Shown: positions 11,901 through 24,914, counted from the first letter of the stretch. The stretch is DNA of 64,000 bases from Bugula neritina (GCA_964035545.1 OZ037766.1:7318722-7382721); one strand, 5' to 3'. A program made the numbers and translations. Notes: generated by a model not told the origin, from the sequence alone.

Positions 11901-14900
11901 TCATGTTTTTTTTATGAATCTTGAAAATGCTTGCGAGTCAATCTAATCATCTTTCTGTTGACAGAAATGGCTAGGACTGCAAAATGTGTCCAGAACATTT
12001 ATTTCACAATTTCCCCAGACTTTTGAAAAGTTGGGTGAAACCAAGTAAGTTTTTTTGCTTTTGAAATATTATTATGCTATAATATATATAATTTAGTAAT
12101 GTGATGTGCTAATATAATATGGTAATGTTTTATAGTAATGTTATATGGTGATATAACATAGCAATAAAGTACAGTAGTATAGTTCAGTATAGTATAGTAT
12201 GATCATACATTAATATAGGTTGTGGCTTATGTGTTATCAACTCACATGCGTTCCACAAGTGATATTAGTCAGTGAGATATAATGTATTGATAGGGGCAGC
12301 TGCCTCTTTATTGTATTCTGATTTCATTATTAGTTAAAATCAGTAGGCTGCAAGCTAATTCATGATAGAGAAAGTTCTGGATAGCACAGGCTCTAGTGTT
12401 ACAACCGTATGGATGTCATGTCCACACGTCTCATGCTAAAGTGGTGACATTGCATTAAATGTTATCGCCTGGATATCTCAGTGTAGCCTAGATTTCTGTA
12501 CTTGACAATAGACTGTGGTTTTAGATTGCTCCTACAACAGCAGTATTATTCCAGTATCACATTGTTGCTGATAGAGGATAACTCCTGACTAAACATATGA
12601 TCTGCTGGATGATATAAAAATATAAAAGGCTCGAAATTGCAGCCCCTTGATTAGGCTATCAATTTCAAGCCTAGGTTATTGAAGCCCCATTAAAATTTAC
12701 TATCTTACATTAGTTATATGCTACTTAATGTGGCTGGAGCATAGTATTATACTAGTGGGCATCTATTTACCTGTATGTAGGGAGTTGTCTTTCAACAGAG
12801 AGTGTCTAGTATTTTTGGACAGATAACTCTTAGTCTAAGTATTTACAAAAGCCTTTTTGAATTTGACAGCTTGTGGGATTTTGGAATGGGATTGGTTTGC
12901 ATCATAGTGTTGGTTCTCATGAAGAAAGTAAAAGAATATGCTGATTCTCGGATGAAATCGGCTACTGGAGGCAGGAAAGCTGTTCTCAAGTTTCTATGGC
13001 TTCTATGCACTGGTAAAGTATCTATACTTATACTTATAGAATATCTGTTCTATACTAATAGAATATCTATTCCATAAGTATAGAATATATATTCTATACT
13101 TATAGAATATCTATTATATAAGTATAGAATATATATTCTATAAGTATAGAGTATCTGTTCTATACTTATAGAATATATATTCTGTACTGGTAGAATAGAT
13201 ATTCTGTAATGGTAGGCTATAGAGTATAGCTTCTCCCACACCAGCAATATTAATATGGTGAACGGATATCCCAAGATTTTCTGCTAAGTTTCATCTAATT
13301 GGCTAGTTACTTTCTAGGAAGTGAGGTTTGTGTTGTTTTTATTTTTACACTTTGGGTGGGATTTAAATGATAGATTAAATGAAATTTGTCCTGTGTAAAT
13401 TTATTTAGTGGCTTGTTTGACCAGTGATATTCATTTTTAAATAAAAAACTTTTGCACCTATAAAAATGATCCAGCATTCTTAAATATAAAAACTTGAGCA
13501 ACTCATTTGCAATAACTTACATTGTTTTGTGAATTCAATGTAGCTATGCATTGGCATACAATTGGCAAGCAGTTTAGCTTCTCTACTTTATTATCGTATT
13601 TGAGTGTTGCTTTTTAGAAACATTTTTATATTTGAATTGGTTGCTCCAATGCATACTAATGTATTGGTCAGGTTTCAATAACTGCTTTTAGAAACTAGTT
13701 TTAATAAAATATTTGATTAGCCCACGGTAATGTTTCATTGAAATCAGTTTCTAGGAAAAATATGAGTTTTTATTGGAATAAAAGATTCAAATTAGTTATT
13801 CTGTGATAATAACTGACCATAGGGTCTTACAATGCACATGACGTAGTTGCTACAAGGTAGGATAAAAGGTTTTTATCCACATTCAGATGGGCTTATTCTG
13901 GTACTTCTTCTTGCTGCATCTAGTCAATTTCCCTGTGGACTTGCGCTAATAAATGTGTAGAATACTGTTATCCAAGTGACCCTAATGCTATAATATAATG
14001 GCATGTATTTGCTTTGGGGAATACTGTAACGGAATCATCACCCACAGTTTTGTGCGATGTCATGTGGCGGTGATTTTTAGGTTTTGTAGAAGGGACAATT
14101 GTGTAAACAATGCGATTGATGAGAAAATATCGCAAGTTCTTTTGGGCGAGTAAATTTATGATGGAGCATCCCAATAAAAGCACGATGATTGTTTTGGTCA
14201 GCATTACTTTCATCTATAATTTTAGCCCTCAGAATAAAAGCTGGACTGGGCAAGGAATTCTGCCTGAATTCTGTAACCTAGGCTCATAGAATTAGAAATA
14301 TTTCTTCTTCTTGATAATAACACTGTGACATGATGCAACCATCTCATGTTATTTGGTTTAGTTTGACTACAATTTATTTGGTTCCATTCTATTTTCAGCC
14401 CGAAATGCGGTAGTAGTTGTGATCACAGCGGCTATAGCATCTATAGTTTACGATGTTGTCGGAATAAAGGACAGTTTCAGCTTGACTGGTAAAATTCAGG
14501 CGGGCATGCCTGTGCCTTCAGTACCCAAGTTCTCCTTAGAGTACTTTAATGAAACCTCCAACTCTACAGTTACCATGGGGCTTGGGGAGATCTCAGGGGT
14601 GAGATATTTATACTCTAGTCTATAGTAATTGAAGTCTCTTGCCTTGTAAACTCTGAAAACAGCTGTAGCACATCATTTGGTCACTACAATATATTCTATT
14701 TATTCAAAATACAAATTTGCATTAATTTATTATATACATCAAGTAATGGGCCATGACTATTCAAACGTTGCTTACTTCCTAACTGTAGCATGCTTTACTT
14801 CCACTATAGTAAGAGGATAGTTTCAACATCTTTAAATTTAATTCGTATTTTAAGATTAGCTTGGTGTACATGTGATGGTGTTTACAAAAAAAAACACATT

Positions 14901-17900
14901 TCGCACTGAAATACTTGACTTCAACACTGACTAGAAATTGATTTTTATGTTGCTACAGGATTGTTTAATATATCGAAAATGACAACTTTTTAATTCATAT
15001 ATATTTTTTACAGAAAATCGCTGAAGGTTTTGTGGTTATTACATTAATTGGCATGCTTGAAAGTGTAGCTATAGCTAAGGCTTTCGGTAAGTTTTCAAGC
15101 TAATATTGCTATTAGCTCCACTTTTTTAAAATAAAATATCTAGCAGTTTTTGAAGTTCTTTCGTAACCTGCACTGAATATTCTTAAGGTTTGCGCAATGG
15201 TGCAGTCTTTTGCTTTTGATTAAATGCTGATGTTATGACATCATGCTCTTCTATTAACATTCTATACATGTCTTTCTTTTTATACATTTTGGCTGTGTAA
15301 ATGTGGGCTGAATTAATTTTAATGTTAGCCATTACTAAGTTAGAAGAAAACTTTCCCATCTAGTTCAGGATCTATCACTAATAGATTTCACTATGCTAGA
15401 CAGGCTGTCTACACTTGCAAACTATATTTAACTCATTTTATAAGGTTGCTTTGCAAAAGTAATTGCCATGAACCATATTTTATGGAACAGCTTTTTTGAA
15501 ATTTGAAACAATAATTTTATTCCTTCGAATTAGTTTTTATCGCAACTGCACTGTAAAGAAATAGTTGTGTGTAAGATAAGTTAACTATCTGAGCTCAAAC
15601 TACATTTCAGCACTTGTTGTGCCAAGTCCCACTAATTTGGTTACTTAAGTTTTTTTGACGACTGAAATTAGCACAAATTAGTGATTTGGCTTCCATGTTT
15701 AGCGACTAGTACCAAATTTTGCAGTGATTGAAACATGAGAATATGTTAATGTATTATATAGAATTCAGTTTAAAATATGTACTAGACTCCAGAGTGTTGC
15801 CGTGCACTCCACAGATATACAGTAACTTGTAGTAATTGTATTTTCTGATGATTGCAGCTCGACGTAACGAGTACAAAATAGACCCCAGCCAGGAACTGAT
15901 TGCTATGGGAGTAGCCAACACCATCAGCTCCTTCTTCCACTCCTACCCGGTCACTGGCAGCTTTTCCAGGTAGAAACTGGTGTTTGCTTCACTGGTTTAA
16001 CACATAAACGCAGCACCAGAATATTTCTATATATAGTTCTCAATATGAATAATTAAATTGGCTTTCTAGCACATTTGTACACAGTCATTTCAGTGTGTCC
16101 AGTGGTATGTGTAGGCTAATAGGCACCATGAATAACACAACAAAACACACCTACCACTATTTACCTGTGTACACCACCCCTGGGTCTCAACATACTCAGA
16201 ATAGTTGTCTGTCTGTGTCTCATGGCTTTCAACTGGGGACTATGTGATAATGCACTGAGTATACTCGCTGGCCTTTAAGGTTTTCTATCAAAAAATAGTT
16301 GCCATCAAGCAAATAGCAGTGTTTGCTATGTACTTTAGGTTCTCATTCTTGGATATTTCAGAAATAGTTTCACTATTTAAAGCAAATATATTTCATTTAC
16401 ATTGAATTTCCATTGGGTGTTGTTTTTCCAAAGTACTGCATCAGCTATGTGTTGTGAGTAAGTTTTGACTCCCCAATGCATTTTACAAGTTATTCACTTA
16501 TTTCTTAGTGTAAAACTAAAAATTGTCTTATGCTGTTAGTGTATTTAATCAGTGAATGGCATCTTAAATTTTGTTTACTTTGCAATATAACTTGAGGACA
16601 ATTTTTTCATAGAGCATAAAAGATTTGTGCTTACTTTCCAGCTGCATGAGTATGTTTTAAGTCTGAAAGAGAATGGCCTGTTTTTTAGATGTTGGATTTA
16701 TATACTAAAAGTACTGCTTATCTCTATATACTCTTACCCAACATACTTGTGTTTCAACGAATTTCTTCACTATTTACAATAATATTTGCAGAACTGCCAT
16801 CAACTCTCAGTCAGGCGTGAGGACCCCAGCTGGTGGCATTTGGACAGGAGCTCTGGTGATTGTTGCTATCGTAGTGCTTACCCCATACTTCTTTTATATT
16901 CCTGAGGCAGCGCTGGCTGCCGTTATCATTGCTGCTGTCGTGCAGATGGTTGAATATGAAATTGTGTTGACCCTCTGGAGAGTCAAAAGTTAGTATTTTA
17001 GTTTAGTTTGTACAAGTCTTTGTTTAATTGTTTTATTATTAGAATCTCAGAAGGCCAGTCAGATTGTAACATTATTCTACAGTTAAGTTAGGTTAATATA
17101 GGCACTCTGTAACGTGTGCATTTAGATAAGTTTGTGTCTAGTTATGAATTTTACAGTAAGCTCTAATACAAGAAGCATATCAGCATTAAAAAACCAAGCT
17201 TTTAGTCATAAAATAAATAGGATCTTTTGCAGGGTGAAATAACAAATTGAATAACAATCGTATTTTTTTTTTAAAACACTAGTTTTTTAATTCACAAAGT
17301 TCAGCAATAGCTATTTTTGCTGTATTTCCATGTGGTTCACATTTCACATGCTGTTTTACTGGCCTCTTGTTAATATTCTAATTACCTGCCAGCGTTTGTT
17401 TACAACTATTTGTGCGCACAGTTTTACACATTGTTGCATAGCAAACTATAGTTTTAAAGTTACTCATGTGTGAAATAGTATTGAGAAGCACCAATGTTGA
17501 GAGTATATTGCTATTGTTTGTGAGTGTATTGTGTTTCCTCTGGGTATTTCCTTGCAAACTCTATTGAATAGTGCATAGTTCTAACAACCTTCAGGCTTTG
17601 ATAAATAATTTCAAGAGTTGATGCTCTTCCCACAATCATCCCATTCATTCTAGTCTGGGAATTATTCAACTTGCAATCTTTTTAAATGCAACCTTTCTTG
17701 CATGAAACTAACTGAAATGAAACTGCTGTTTATTTGTAAACTTGTTTATTGACTACACATAACAACGGAACCTTTTGCCGTCATGACTAATCAGTATTGT
17801 GTCACTTGCGCCAGGAAGTTATGACACCACATGGTGGGTGTCTCATAGAGTCTGTAAGATTCAGCTTCTCAGGAAATGAGCATCATTAAAATTTAATTGA

Positions 17901-20132
17901 CCTGATCTATCACTTCCAGTGTAAAGGAGATGCTGTTTCATAGATAGGGCTCAGTGGGAAAGCAACTGTTGCCAATACTTCATATCAATTCACAATGGTA
18001 TTAGCAAAGATGCCTGTCAATAGTTACAACATTATGCGCTTTAGTGTTGGTGTTGTGGGGAAATTGTGCAGGCCCACGTGCTTGGGCTATTTAGTACATT
18101 TAAATCAGTTTATACTCATATATAGCTAATTATATTATAAAATTTCTTTTTGTAGAATTGGACTTGCTGCCCCTGTTAACTACATTCTTCGTATCAATCT
18201 TTGTGAATATTGAAGTAAGTCTATCCTCTTGCCACAACCTCAATAATTCTTTAATATACGTTCCATTACATTTATTTCATGTGTGATGAGATTACATAAG
18301 AATAAAATTAAAAGAAGTGATGTCTCATTTGAGACACTGACTAGCTAGAAAATATGCCTTCTCGTTGAAATATATTGTATATGATGTTACAGGAGTGCAA
18401 ATCTGTTATAGTATATTTTTTAAGTGAAAAAATTATATTTTACTCCTTCAGGTTGGGATAATTGCAGGAATAGGAATTTCTGTTGTAATGGTCTTAATTC
18501 CCATGGCAAGGCCCAAGCTTCTGGTTTGTATTTCACTAAAACCATTAACTTATTCTAACTTAATATACACCTAAAAGAAATACATAAATGAAGCTCGCTG
18601 ATTCAAATATCTGTATAACAGTTATATGGGCAATTGCTTTCTATGAGTAACTTTGTGTTAAAGGAGCCCAAGATTTTGACTACAACTTTATATTATTTCA
18701 GTTTAGTTTGTATTTTGTGTACTACTTAAGCCTTATGGTAGAACCTGTTTATTACAAATTATGAATATGGTTTATGTGTTGACTTGCCTAATATACTTTG
18801 TTTAAAAGCTTTTTATTTTTTATATGTTTTAATTTTACAGGTAACCTATGCAAAAGCATCTAAGTATCTGGACAACCCCACTGATGCTAATGAAGAAGTG
18901 AGTTATGTACAACTTGGCATTTTCTAAATATATTTTATATTCAAAATTATAAAGGTTATGGCCAGAATATTTTCAATAAATTACCATGTCTATCAAATAA
19001 GTAGATAATATACAGAGTTTATATTACCCTGCCTTTCTAGATTCATCAATAACAATAAAATTATATATAAATATATATAATTTACATTTCTAATCAGATT
19101 TCTTGTAGTATGTCACTTTTGGTGTTGATTTTCATACGTTTATACTCTTGTAGAAGTAGTTCTCTATAACCACCCATGCATTTGCTACAGATGTTGTAGT
19201 ATATATATTTTTCATCTGCTTTTATTTTCATGCAAAGTGTTCGCCAAGTCTAAATTCTTGGTTGGTGAAACATTTTTTTCAGACACTATTAGTGCACATG
19301 TGTTTCCCCTCTACTCTACACTAGTTTGTTCTCTATGCAGGATGCAGCAGTGATATTAGAGCCAGCGCAAGGTCTAAACTTCCCTGGTGTGGAATATATC
19401 AAAGACAAGGTTATGAAGCACGGGGTGTATGAAACGCCCCCTAAAGCTGTAGTGCTGAATGCAGTGCACTTTTCTAACTGCGACTACACTATGGTCTTGG
19501 GTGTAACACAACTCTCTGAATATTTCTCCAAACATGATCTCAAATTTGCTATAGCTTGTTGTCCCGTAAGTATATTGCTTTTGCTATTGTAACGTCACTG
19601 AAATACACTATTTGCCTTCTTGAAGTTTTGTTTTATTGGAGTTTCTAATAACAGAATTCTGTATCAGTTTTTGTTGATTAGCTGTTTTACATTGTTTGCT
19701 GGTCACCATACTATTTTAGCTATCAGTATGTTATATATATTGTATATTTTGTATATGCATGTATATATTTATATTGTATGTGATGTTATAAATGTTTTCA
19801 GCTATAAGTGATTCTTTATGCTAAGCAGCCACTAAGATGTACACACAATCTTGTTGATCACATAATTTATTTCTTAGGATGAAATCAAGGAAACACTTGT
19901 ATCGGCTAAAATAAAAAAGTTAAAGTTTGGTGCTACAGTGGAGGATGCTCTACACAAGTCATTTGGTCAGTCACCTCCCCCTGCAGCCCCTGCTGCTGCT
20001 GCCTCGGCTGCGGCTCCTTATGCTGCATGTAATAGCATAGAGCTAGAATTCATGCCAGATACCTATAAGCAGGACCTACCTGATTCTTCCATGCTTGACT
20101 CTAGTCATATTGCACCTGGCAGCAAATCTTAG
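7200..20132 (+). CDS. SLC26A11: SLC26A11-like anion transporter, 16 exons
   Basis: SLC26 proteins exchange or conduct anions such as sulfate, chloride and bicarbonate across membranes; SLC26A11 is the sodium-independent sulfate-transporter branch. Exons: 7200-7398, 8812-8950, 9461-9563, 9756-9966, 11513-11598, 11965-12044, 12870-13012, 14399-14598, 15014-15086, 15858-15969, 16792-16988, 18156-18214, 18452-18523, 18841-18897, 19341-19565, 19878-20132. All introns are GT-AG and every phase agrees, giving 736 residues. The family signature is in exon 4 (YGLYSAF, then GTSKDITMGPTAIMSL), and the exon 10-11 joint reads PVTGSF-SRTAINSQSG as in SLC26A11. The gene is longer than the human protein (about 600 residues) because of an acidic N terminus and a longer tail. 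Exon 1 is supported by phase and frame only; Met77 in exon 2 (8841) is an alternative start. Substrate not shown by sequence. Confidence 0.93.
9461..18897 (+). CDS. SLC26A11: SLC26A11-like exons 3-14: membrane transport domain
   Basis: Residues about 113-577. Hydrophobic helices alternate with short loops, as expected for the 14-helix core and gate fold of SLC26. Exon 3 reads GDLVAGLTVGLTVIPQGLAYAQVAELPPQ in two parts across the first helices, exon 5 has FPVISGFTSAAAVIIAFGQI, exon 9 has GMLESVAIAKAF and exon 11 has the AGG and AALAAVIIAAV helices. Two Asn-X-Ser/Thr sites in exon 8 (NETS, NSTV) lie in the expected outside loop. I see no frameshift or missing helix. Confidence 0.9.
13021..13212. 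repeat. palindromic AT-rich tandem repeat in SLC26 intron 7
   Basis: About nine imperfect units built on TATAGAATATCTATTC and its complement, alternating in orientation. The array begins eight bases after the exon 7 donor (13013), so a hairpin in the transcript would lie beside the splice site. Confidence 0.8.
19341..20132 (+). CDS. SLC26A11: SLC26A11-like exons 15-16: STAS domain and Ala/Pro-rich tail
   Basis: Residues 578-736. The STAS domain covers about 578-682: it opens VILEPAQGLNFPGVEYIKD, contains AVVLNAVHFSNCDYTMVLG, and ends with the helix around VEDALHKSF. In SLC26 proteins this cytosolic domain takes part in dimer contacts and regulation. After it come a Pro/Ala run (685-702) and a Ser/Asp-rich end. 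A weaker donor, G|GTCAGT at 19965/19966, inside exon 16 is in the right phase to join the exon at 21872. Confidence 0.9.
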
Positions 20133-21428
20133 TCTTTTGTCATAATTAAGGAGCTTTTTACTCATGAGATTATATATTTCAAAATGTTGCTTCTGCTCTC
20201 CCAATTTTGATGTACCTGCTGCATACAGCTCTAGAGCTAGATGATTTAGTTAGTCGTAGTTGGTTACTCATCTATTCTAAACAATCAAGGAAAAATTTTG
20301 AATTTTGTTTATTTTTTATACGTTTTTATTCAAGCCGTCTCTTTACATTCGAATCTTCATAAATTGTTGGAATCTCTATGCATATTTATTTATTTGAAGC
20401 ATCACTAGCATCTTCCACAATTATAGTTTTTATAAAAAGTTTTATGTTCAGCTTTTATTGCTGCTATCGAAATATATTTCTAATTTGTGCATTAATAACT
20501 TCACTTCTGTTTGTAAAATGATGTCAAGTTTATATAAAATTGAAGTGTTCAGAAATGGTTCTTTAACAGAGAATGTGCCTAAATGTTTCTTAGAAAATTC
20601 AACAGTTCACAGTATTTTGAGTTGAAGAAGCTTATTACAGCCAGTTATTGTGTTGCTGACTTGAACAACAAACAGTTTTCTCTCAAGTAGTGAGGGAACA
20701 GCATAAATTGAATGATCATAACATTATTTGCTGCTTATTCGGTCAACTCATTACACACTAAAGCTCTTCAACTGATTAAGTGTAAGTCTGCCTGTGATTA
20801 TTAGAATTGTTAGAGTCTGTTATTTGTGATTTAGTCAGTTTAGCTTATCCATGATTGTGAATCAATATCTCTTCATCACTCTATTTTTAATTTAGAAATT
20901 TTAATATCTAGAAAATATGAGTGAGGTGCAACATTATGTAACTGTAGCTGTAAGTACTGTGTCATCCGGTGCAGTGTAATGCTTATATCATGGTTATATA
21001 ATATAGGTGCTTTTAATGCATCTCCACCCATTTGGGACTGCGGCAAGAAATCCCTCATAATCTGCACCATCCACACTTCTTGGTTACTAAACATTTAGGC
21101 CTCAGGCATTTCTAATAGAACTCATTAAACTTATTTAATTGCAATATAACACTTATATTTATGTGACTCATGCTATGCAAACTTAATGTTTGCTCCAATA
21201 ATACCTTTTAGCCAATATCATAATATTATATAGTATATAATTATTATATAATAGAACTCAACTCAATACTGAAGTAAAGCTGGCAAGCTATTCTTCAACA
21301 AGAATGAAGGACATATATTATTTCAATAATTGATCAATTGATATTTTTTGCTAAAAAAAGAAATTTTGTTCTGTTAAAATATATCAACGATCAAAGTATA
21401 AATTTCAATTTCTTCTAAAGCTTATGCT

Positions 21429-21490
<62 letters not shown>

Positions 21491-21871
21491 ATCAATTACA
21501 TTATTGTGACGTTTTATTTACCTATGGTAGACATCATTAAGACATCATTCATTATAGATGTCTTAATGTTATCCTGCATGTATTTTGTAACCTGATTGTC
21601 AATGACATTTTCTGCAAATGAAACAAATACTATTCAATTGAGACAACTTGAAGTGCACATCTTATATCTACCTTAAAATCTGAAAGAGGACTCTTGGATC
21701 CTATTAATTGATTATATTGCAGACTTTCTGAAATTATTTCAAATGGAACCTATATAAGGCAATTTGGATGTTCGAAAAACGGGGATTGAAGTAGCGCTGA
21801 ACGCTTTTAGGGGTACACAGGCTGGTATGCTATAGTTTATTAATGTATAATGATTCTTTCTTTGCTTTTAG
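20133..21871 (+). other. SLC26 3' UTR and downstream sequence
   Basis: No coding frame recognised. No AATAAA lies close after the stop; ATTAAA at about 21125 is the best variant. An AT dinucleotide run fills 21434-21487. If the exon at 21872 is used, this stretch is an intron in that transcript. Confidence 0.35.
21434..21487. repeat. (AT)n microsatellite
   Basis: About 27 AT dinucleotides in a row, uninterrupted. Confidence 0.95.
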
Positions 21872-21969
21872 AAGCAGGAGTTGAAGACCTTGACAGTCAA
21901 GCTTACAGTAATGGGGCATACAATGACCATGGTGACAAAGCTGCCAAATTAGCAGACGATGCTGTATAA
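21872..21969 (+). CDS. candidate alternative last exon of the SLC26 gene
   Basis: A strong acceptor (TTCTTTCTTTGCTTTTAG) is followed by an open frame of 31 codons ending in TAA at 21967-21969. The product is polar and acidic, begins AGVEDLDSQAYSNG, and ends DDAV. The exon needs a phase-1 partner. The in-exon donor at 19965 of SLC26 exon 16 is phase 1 and would give SF-E-AGVEDL, replacing the Ala-rich tail and making a 713-residue isoform. An X-Asp-X-Val end fits a class III PDZ ligand. An AATAAA stands at 22306-22311. It could instead belong to an unseen gene, and no transcript evidence is available. Confidence 0.4.
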
Positions 21970-22305
21970 GGAGGTTAATTTTCAAGAACATGGTAACAGT
22001 AATATATGGGCACGCTACCTTACTAATTGGCATGGTAGCAGCCTGGTGTTCTACAGGCTAGTTTAAAGGCACCTTAGCATATTGATAACACTTGTACAAC
22101 ATATCATATACATTATATAAGTGGATAACTAATTTGCCTTTTTTAAGTTTTTTACAGCAAGACACACCAAATATGGTTAGATTTTTAATATTGTATTTTA
22201 TAAATTCTGAGATTCAAGCTTTAATTTTTTCAAAAACTAAGAAATATTGTCTTTTTGATAAATATCATATCTGCTATTCTTCTATATCATAAGATAACAA
22301 AACTA

Positions 22306-22311
22306 AATAAA
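22306..22311 (+). promoter_or_regulatory. polyadenylation signal AATAAA
   Basis: AATAAA about 340 bases after the stop of the candidate alternative SLC26 exon. Confidence 0.4.
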
Positions 22312-22556
22312 CTGATCATGCACAAAGGTACGTAAACTATGATTAATTTGTAAAAAAATTCATAAGCGACATTATGACTGATTAACACAAAACATTATAA
22401 CAAAATTACAATGTCTTGCGAATACATTAATATTAAAAACATATTAAAGAATTTGTCACAGACAAGAAATGAACAAAAATTATGAAAAAATGAAAAATTC
22501 AAAAAATATCTTAGAGTTAAATAAAATTGTTGGCGCAGTCTTTGGAGATTCGAATG

Positions 22557-22562
22557 TTTATT
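22557..22562 (-). promoter_or_regulatory. polyadenylation signal of the peptide precursor gene
   Basis: TTTATT on the plus strand, so AATAAA on the minus strand, about 95 bases after the stop codon of the peptide precursor. Confidence 0.5.
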
Positions 22563-22656
22563 TAAAATAAATAGAGTCATTGAATTTGGAGTGTCGTACT
22601 AAATAAATAATAAATGCAATATATATGTCACTACAACATATCCGTGGTATGTGTTA

Positions 22657-23516
22657 TCAGGGAAATCTCCAGTAACAGTTTACTACATTCACTAAACATA
22701 TATATCTCCTCTTGGAGCTTACAGGACCTTGTTGGCTGCTATTAACTGTGTTTGATGACCTACGGTCAAGTTGTATTTGTTTTTCATTTATTAATTTTGC
22801 TAGTAGTTGGTGGAGCGTAGGTGTGCTAAACTTCTGAATGGGATTTTCGTTGGTTGGAATGGTTGTAAGCTGGTCTAAGTTGTATGAAATGTCTTCCAAA
22901 ATGTGTCTATCTCTAGATGAACGGCGTTCTTCTATGGGCCCCTGAAGTCAACATCAAATACTGGGTTATGAATATTACACAAAAGTAATGATTTTATCTA
23001 CCTATGTGTATAAATCTCATATTATTTTGTAAACAATATATCAAAATAATGTTTGCCTTGCCATGCTTGCATCTAATATGATCGATGAGTATGACATACA
23101 AAATCACAGCGCATATAGAAATAATAGCATCAATAATTTACACAATACAATAAGAAAACAAAATTATTTAACATAAATTAAGCAATCTGAACTTTCAAAT
23201 CAAAATTAAAAATGAAAGCAATATGAATGCTATAAATGTATTGTAATAGTTTATTCTATACCGATAAAATGTGCTTTATACGAGTAAGTTGAAAGATACT
23301 ACATTAAATGTAATAATATATCAAACACAGCAGATATGCATTATTATACTAAGTATAGGTAATTTGCATGCCTAAACTTACTGAAACTAATGCATGATGA
23401 TCTCTGAGCCAAGCAGTTCTATATCCTGTGTCTGCCTCAGTAGTAACAGGAATCGAAGCAGCAAAATGTTGTGTTAATGCTGCCAAAAAAATTATAAATA
23501 AATTTTTATCCATCAT
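22657..23516 (-). CDS. putative allatostatin-C/somatostatin-like peptide precursor
   Basis: Two exons, 23516-23382 and 22941-22657, joined in phase 0 (donor GTAAGT, acceptor TTGACTTCAG), give 139 residues. Residues 1-20 form a signal peptide (MMDKNLFIIFLAALTQHFAA); start at either of the first two Met. Arg-Arg occurs at 51-52 and 105-106, and Lys-Arg-Arg at 122-124, directly before the last 15 residues YICLVNVVNCYWRFP. Cys127 and Cys134 enclose six residues, as in allatostatin C (CYFNPISC), with Asn at the same place, a beta-branched residue before the last loop position and an aromatic after the second Cys. The peptide is the C terminus and lacks an amidation Gly, as in that family. A helical stretch LHQLLAKLINEKQ recalls the somatostatin pro-region. 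The gene is tail-to-tail with SLC26A11. Identity is an inference from pattern; a different C-X6-C hormone is possible. Confidence 0.6.
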
Positions 23517-24750
23517 TGATGTAAAGAATAGTAATGAATCTAATAAAAGGTTTGCAGCAGTTCGACTTGAAATATTAACATGTATTAGTAAATAGTTAGA
23601 TTTGTTCTGATATAAATACAATAGGAAACGGTTGTTCTTGCGATTTCATTGGATAACCATAAACCTAATGGAATGATGACGAGGTATCATCAATATCAAT
23701 GTTTTATACTGCGAATGATTTGCCTTGAGCAGCATATAATATACTGTTGTATAATTTGATTAATTGCTGTAGCACTGTTGCCCTTTGTAACTAAAACACC
23801 ACTGTCACTATTTACATATTGTTATTATGTGAATGTTGTTCTAGGTGGTATTATCTTTGCCTTTCCCAAGTAATAATTGTACCAGCCACAGTTATATATA
23901 TACACTGTTACTCAGTTCAAAGAGTAGAACACCCATAAGAATACTACTTTATCTATTACTCATGAAATGGTCATAAAATACACTAATCTGTGGTGAGACT
24001 TAAAAAAGAATAATTCTAATCATATCTAATTAAAATAAATATTCCAATTTTAATAAAACAGAAAAATCAAACATATATTGTAGTTTTTCCTTGATTACAC
24101 ATGTACAAGTTGGGTATAATTGCAGATTTTTCTCTCGATCTCCTCTCTTTCACACGCACGCACACAATTCTGAAACTATATGTATTTTATTGACCTCTTT
24201 TGCTCCTTTTTAAGTTAATGGCAGGCAGACCTGAACTTACCATGCAGCCAGTATATGCTAATAAACTACTGCATTGCAGTGAAGGTTTTCTTTAAAATTT
24301 TAACAATTTGATTTTGTCACAATGTATAGCTATACATAAATAAACATATTCTTGGAGCCTAAATCTATGGAACAGCTCTTAACTAATAGTCATCATGGTG
24401 ACATCTGGCAGTGCAGCACTTTGACTCTTTTAATACACAGTTTCTCATACCAAGGGCAAATTTTATTCAACATTTTAGCATTTAGAAACCACAGGCACTC
24501 TTAGTGTGCCATCAACAATCAATTTACAGTTGGGGCCCGATTGCAGATGCCAATGCCAGTACATCAGTTGTATATTGGCCTTATCCTACCATAAAAATTA
24601 ACAATTTATTACTCATCGAATGTCAATCGAGATTATAAAAAGTTATACTATGTGAGTGATATAATTCAATGCTAAAAGCAATATAAAATAATATTTCATA
24701 CTGGTTGGTTACAGTTAAGTTGCTACCTTTTATATGGAGTTATCGCAGCG
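23517..24750. other. upstream region of the peptide precursor, no gene seen
   Basis: AT-rich, with no conserved frame. A minus-strand donor-like CATG|GTAAGT at about 24236 could end a non-coding first exon of the peptide gene; there is no further support. Confidence 0.25.
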
Positions 24751-24914
24751 TATAAAAGGAGACAACTCTAATTTTATTTAAGCAGCTGTTTGAACTCTCG
24801 CTGGCACTAGTGCCTGCAAACTGTTTTGCAACTTCTGCAGCCCACGCAGGGAAGCAATTAGCGTAGCGGTCACGTTTTGGTGCGCCCACAAACAAGTGAC
24901 AGTGTGAGTGTAAA
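24751..24914 (+). promoter_or_regulatory. orphan TATA promoter and likely non-coding first exon
   Basis: TATAAAAG at 24751-24758 is followed, at the usual distance of about 30 bases, by a less AT-rich stretch without ATG, which ends in a consensus donor TAAA|GTAAGT (exon end 24914). This looks like the start of a plus-strand gene with a non-coding first exon. No certain coding exons follow before the IL-17-like cluster. Exon-like candidates are described in the findings. Confidence 0.4.
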
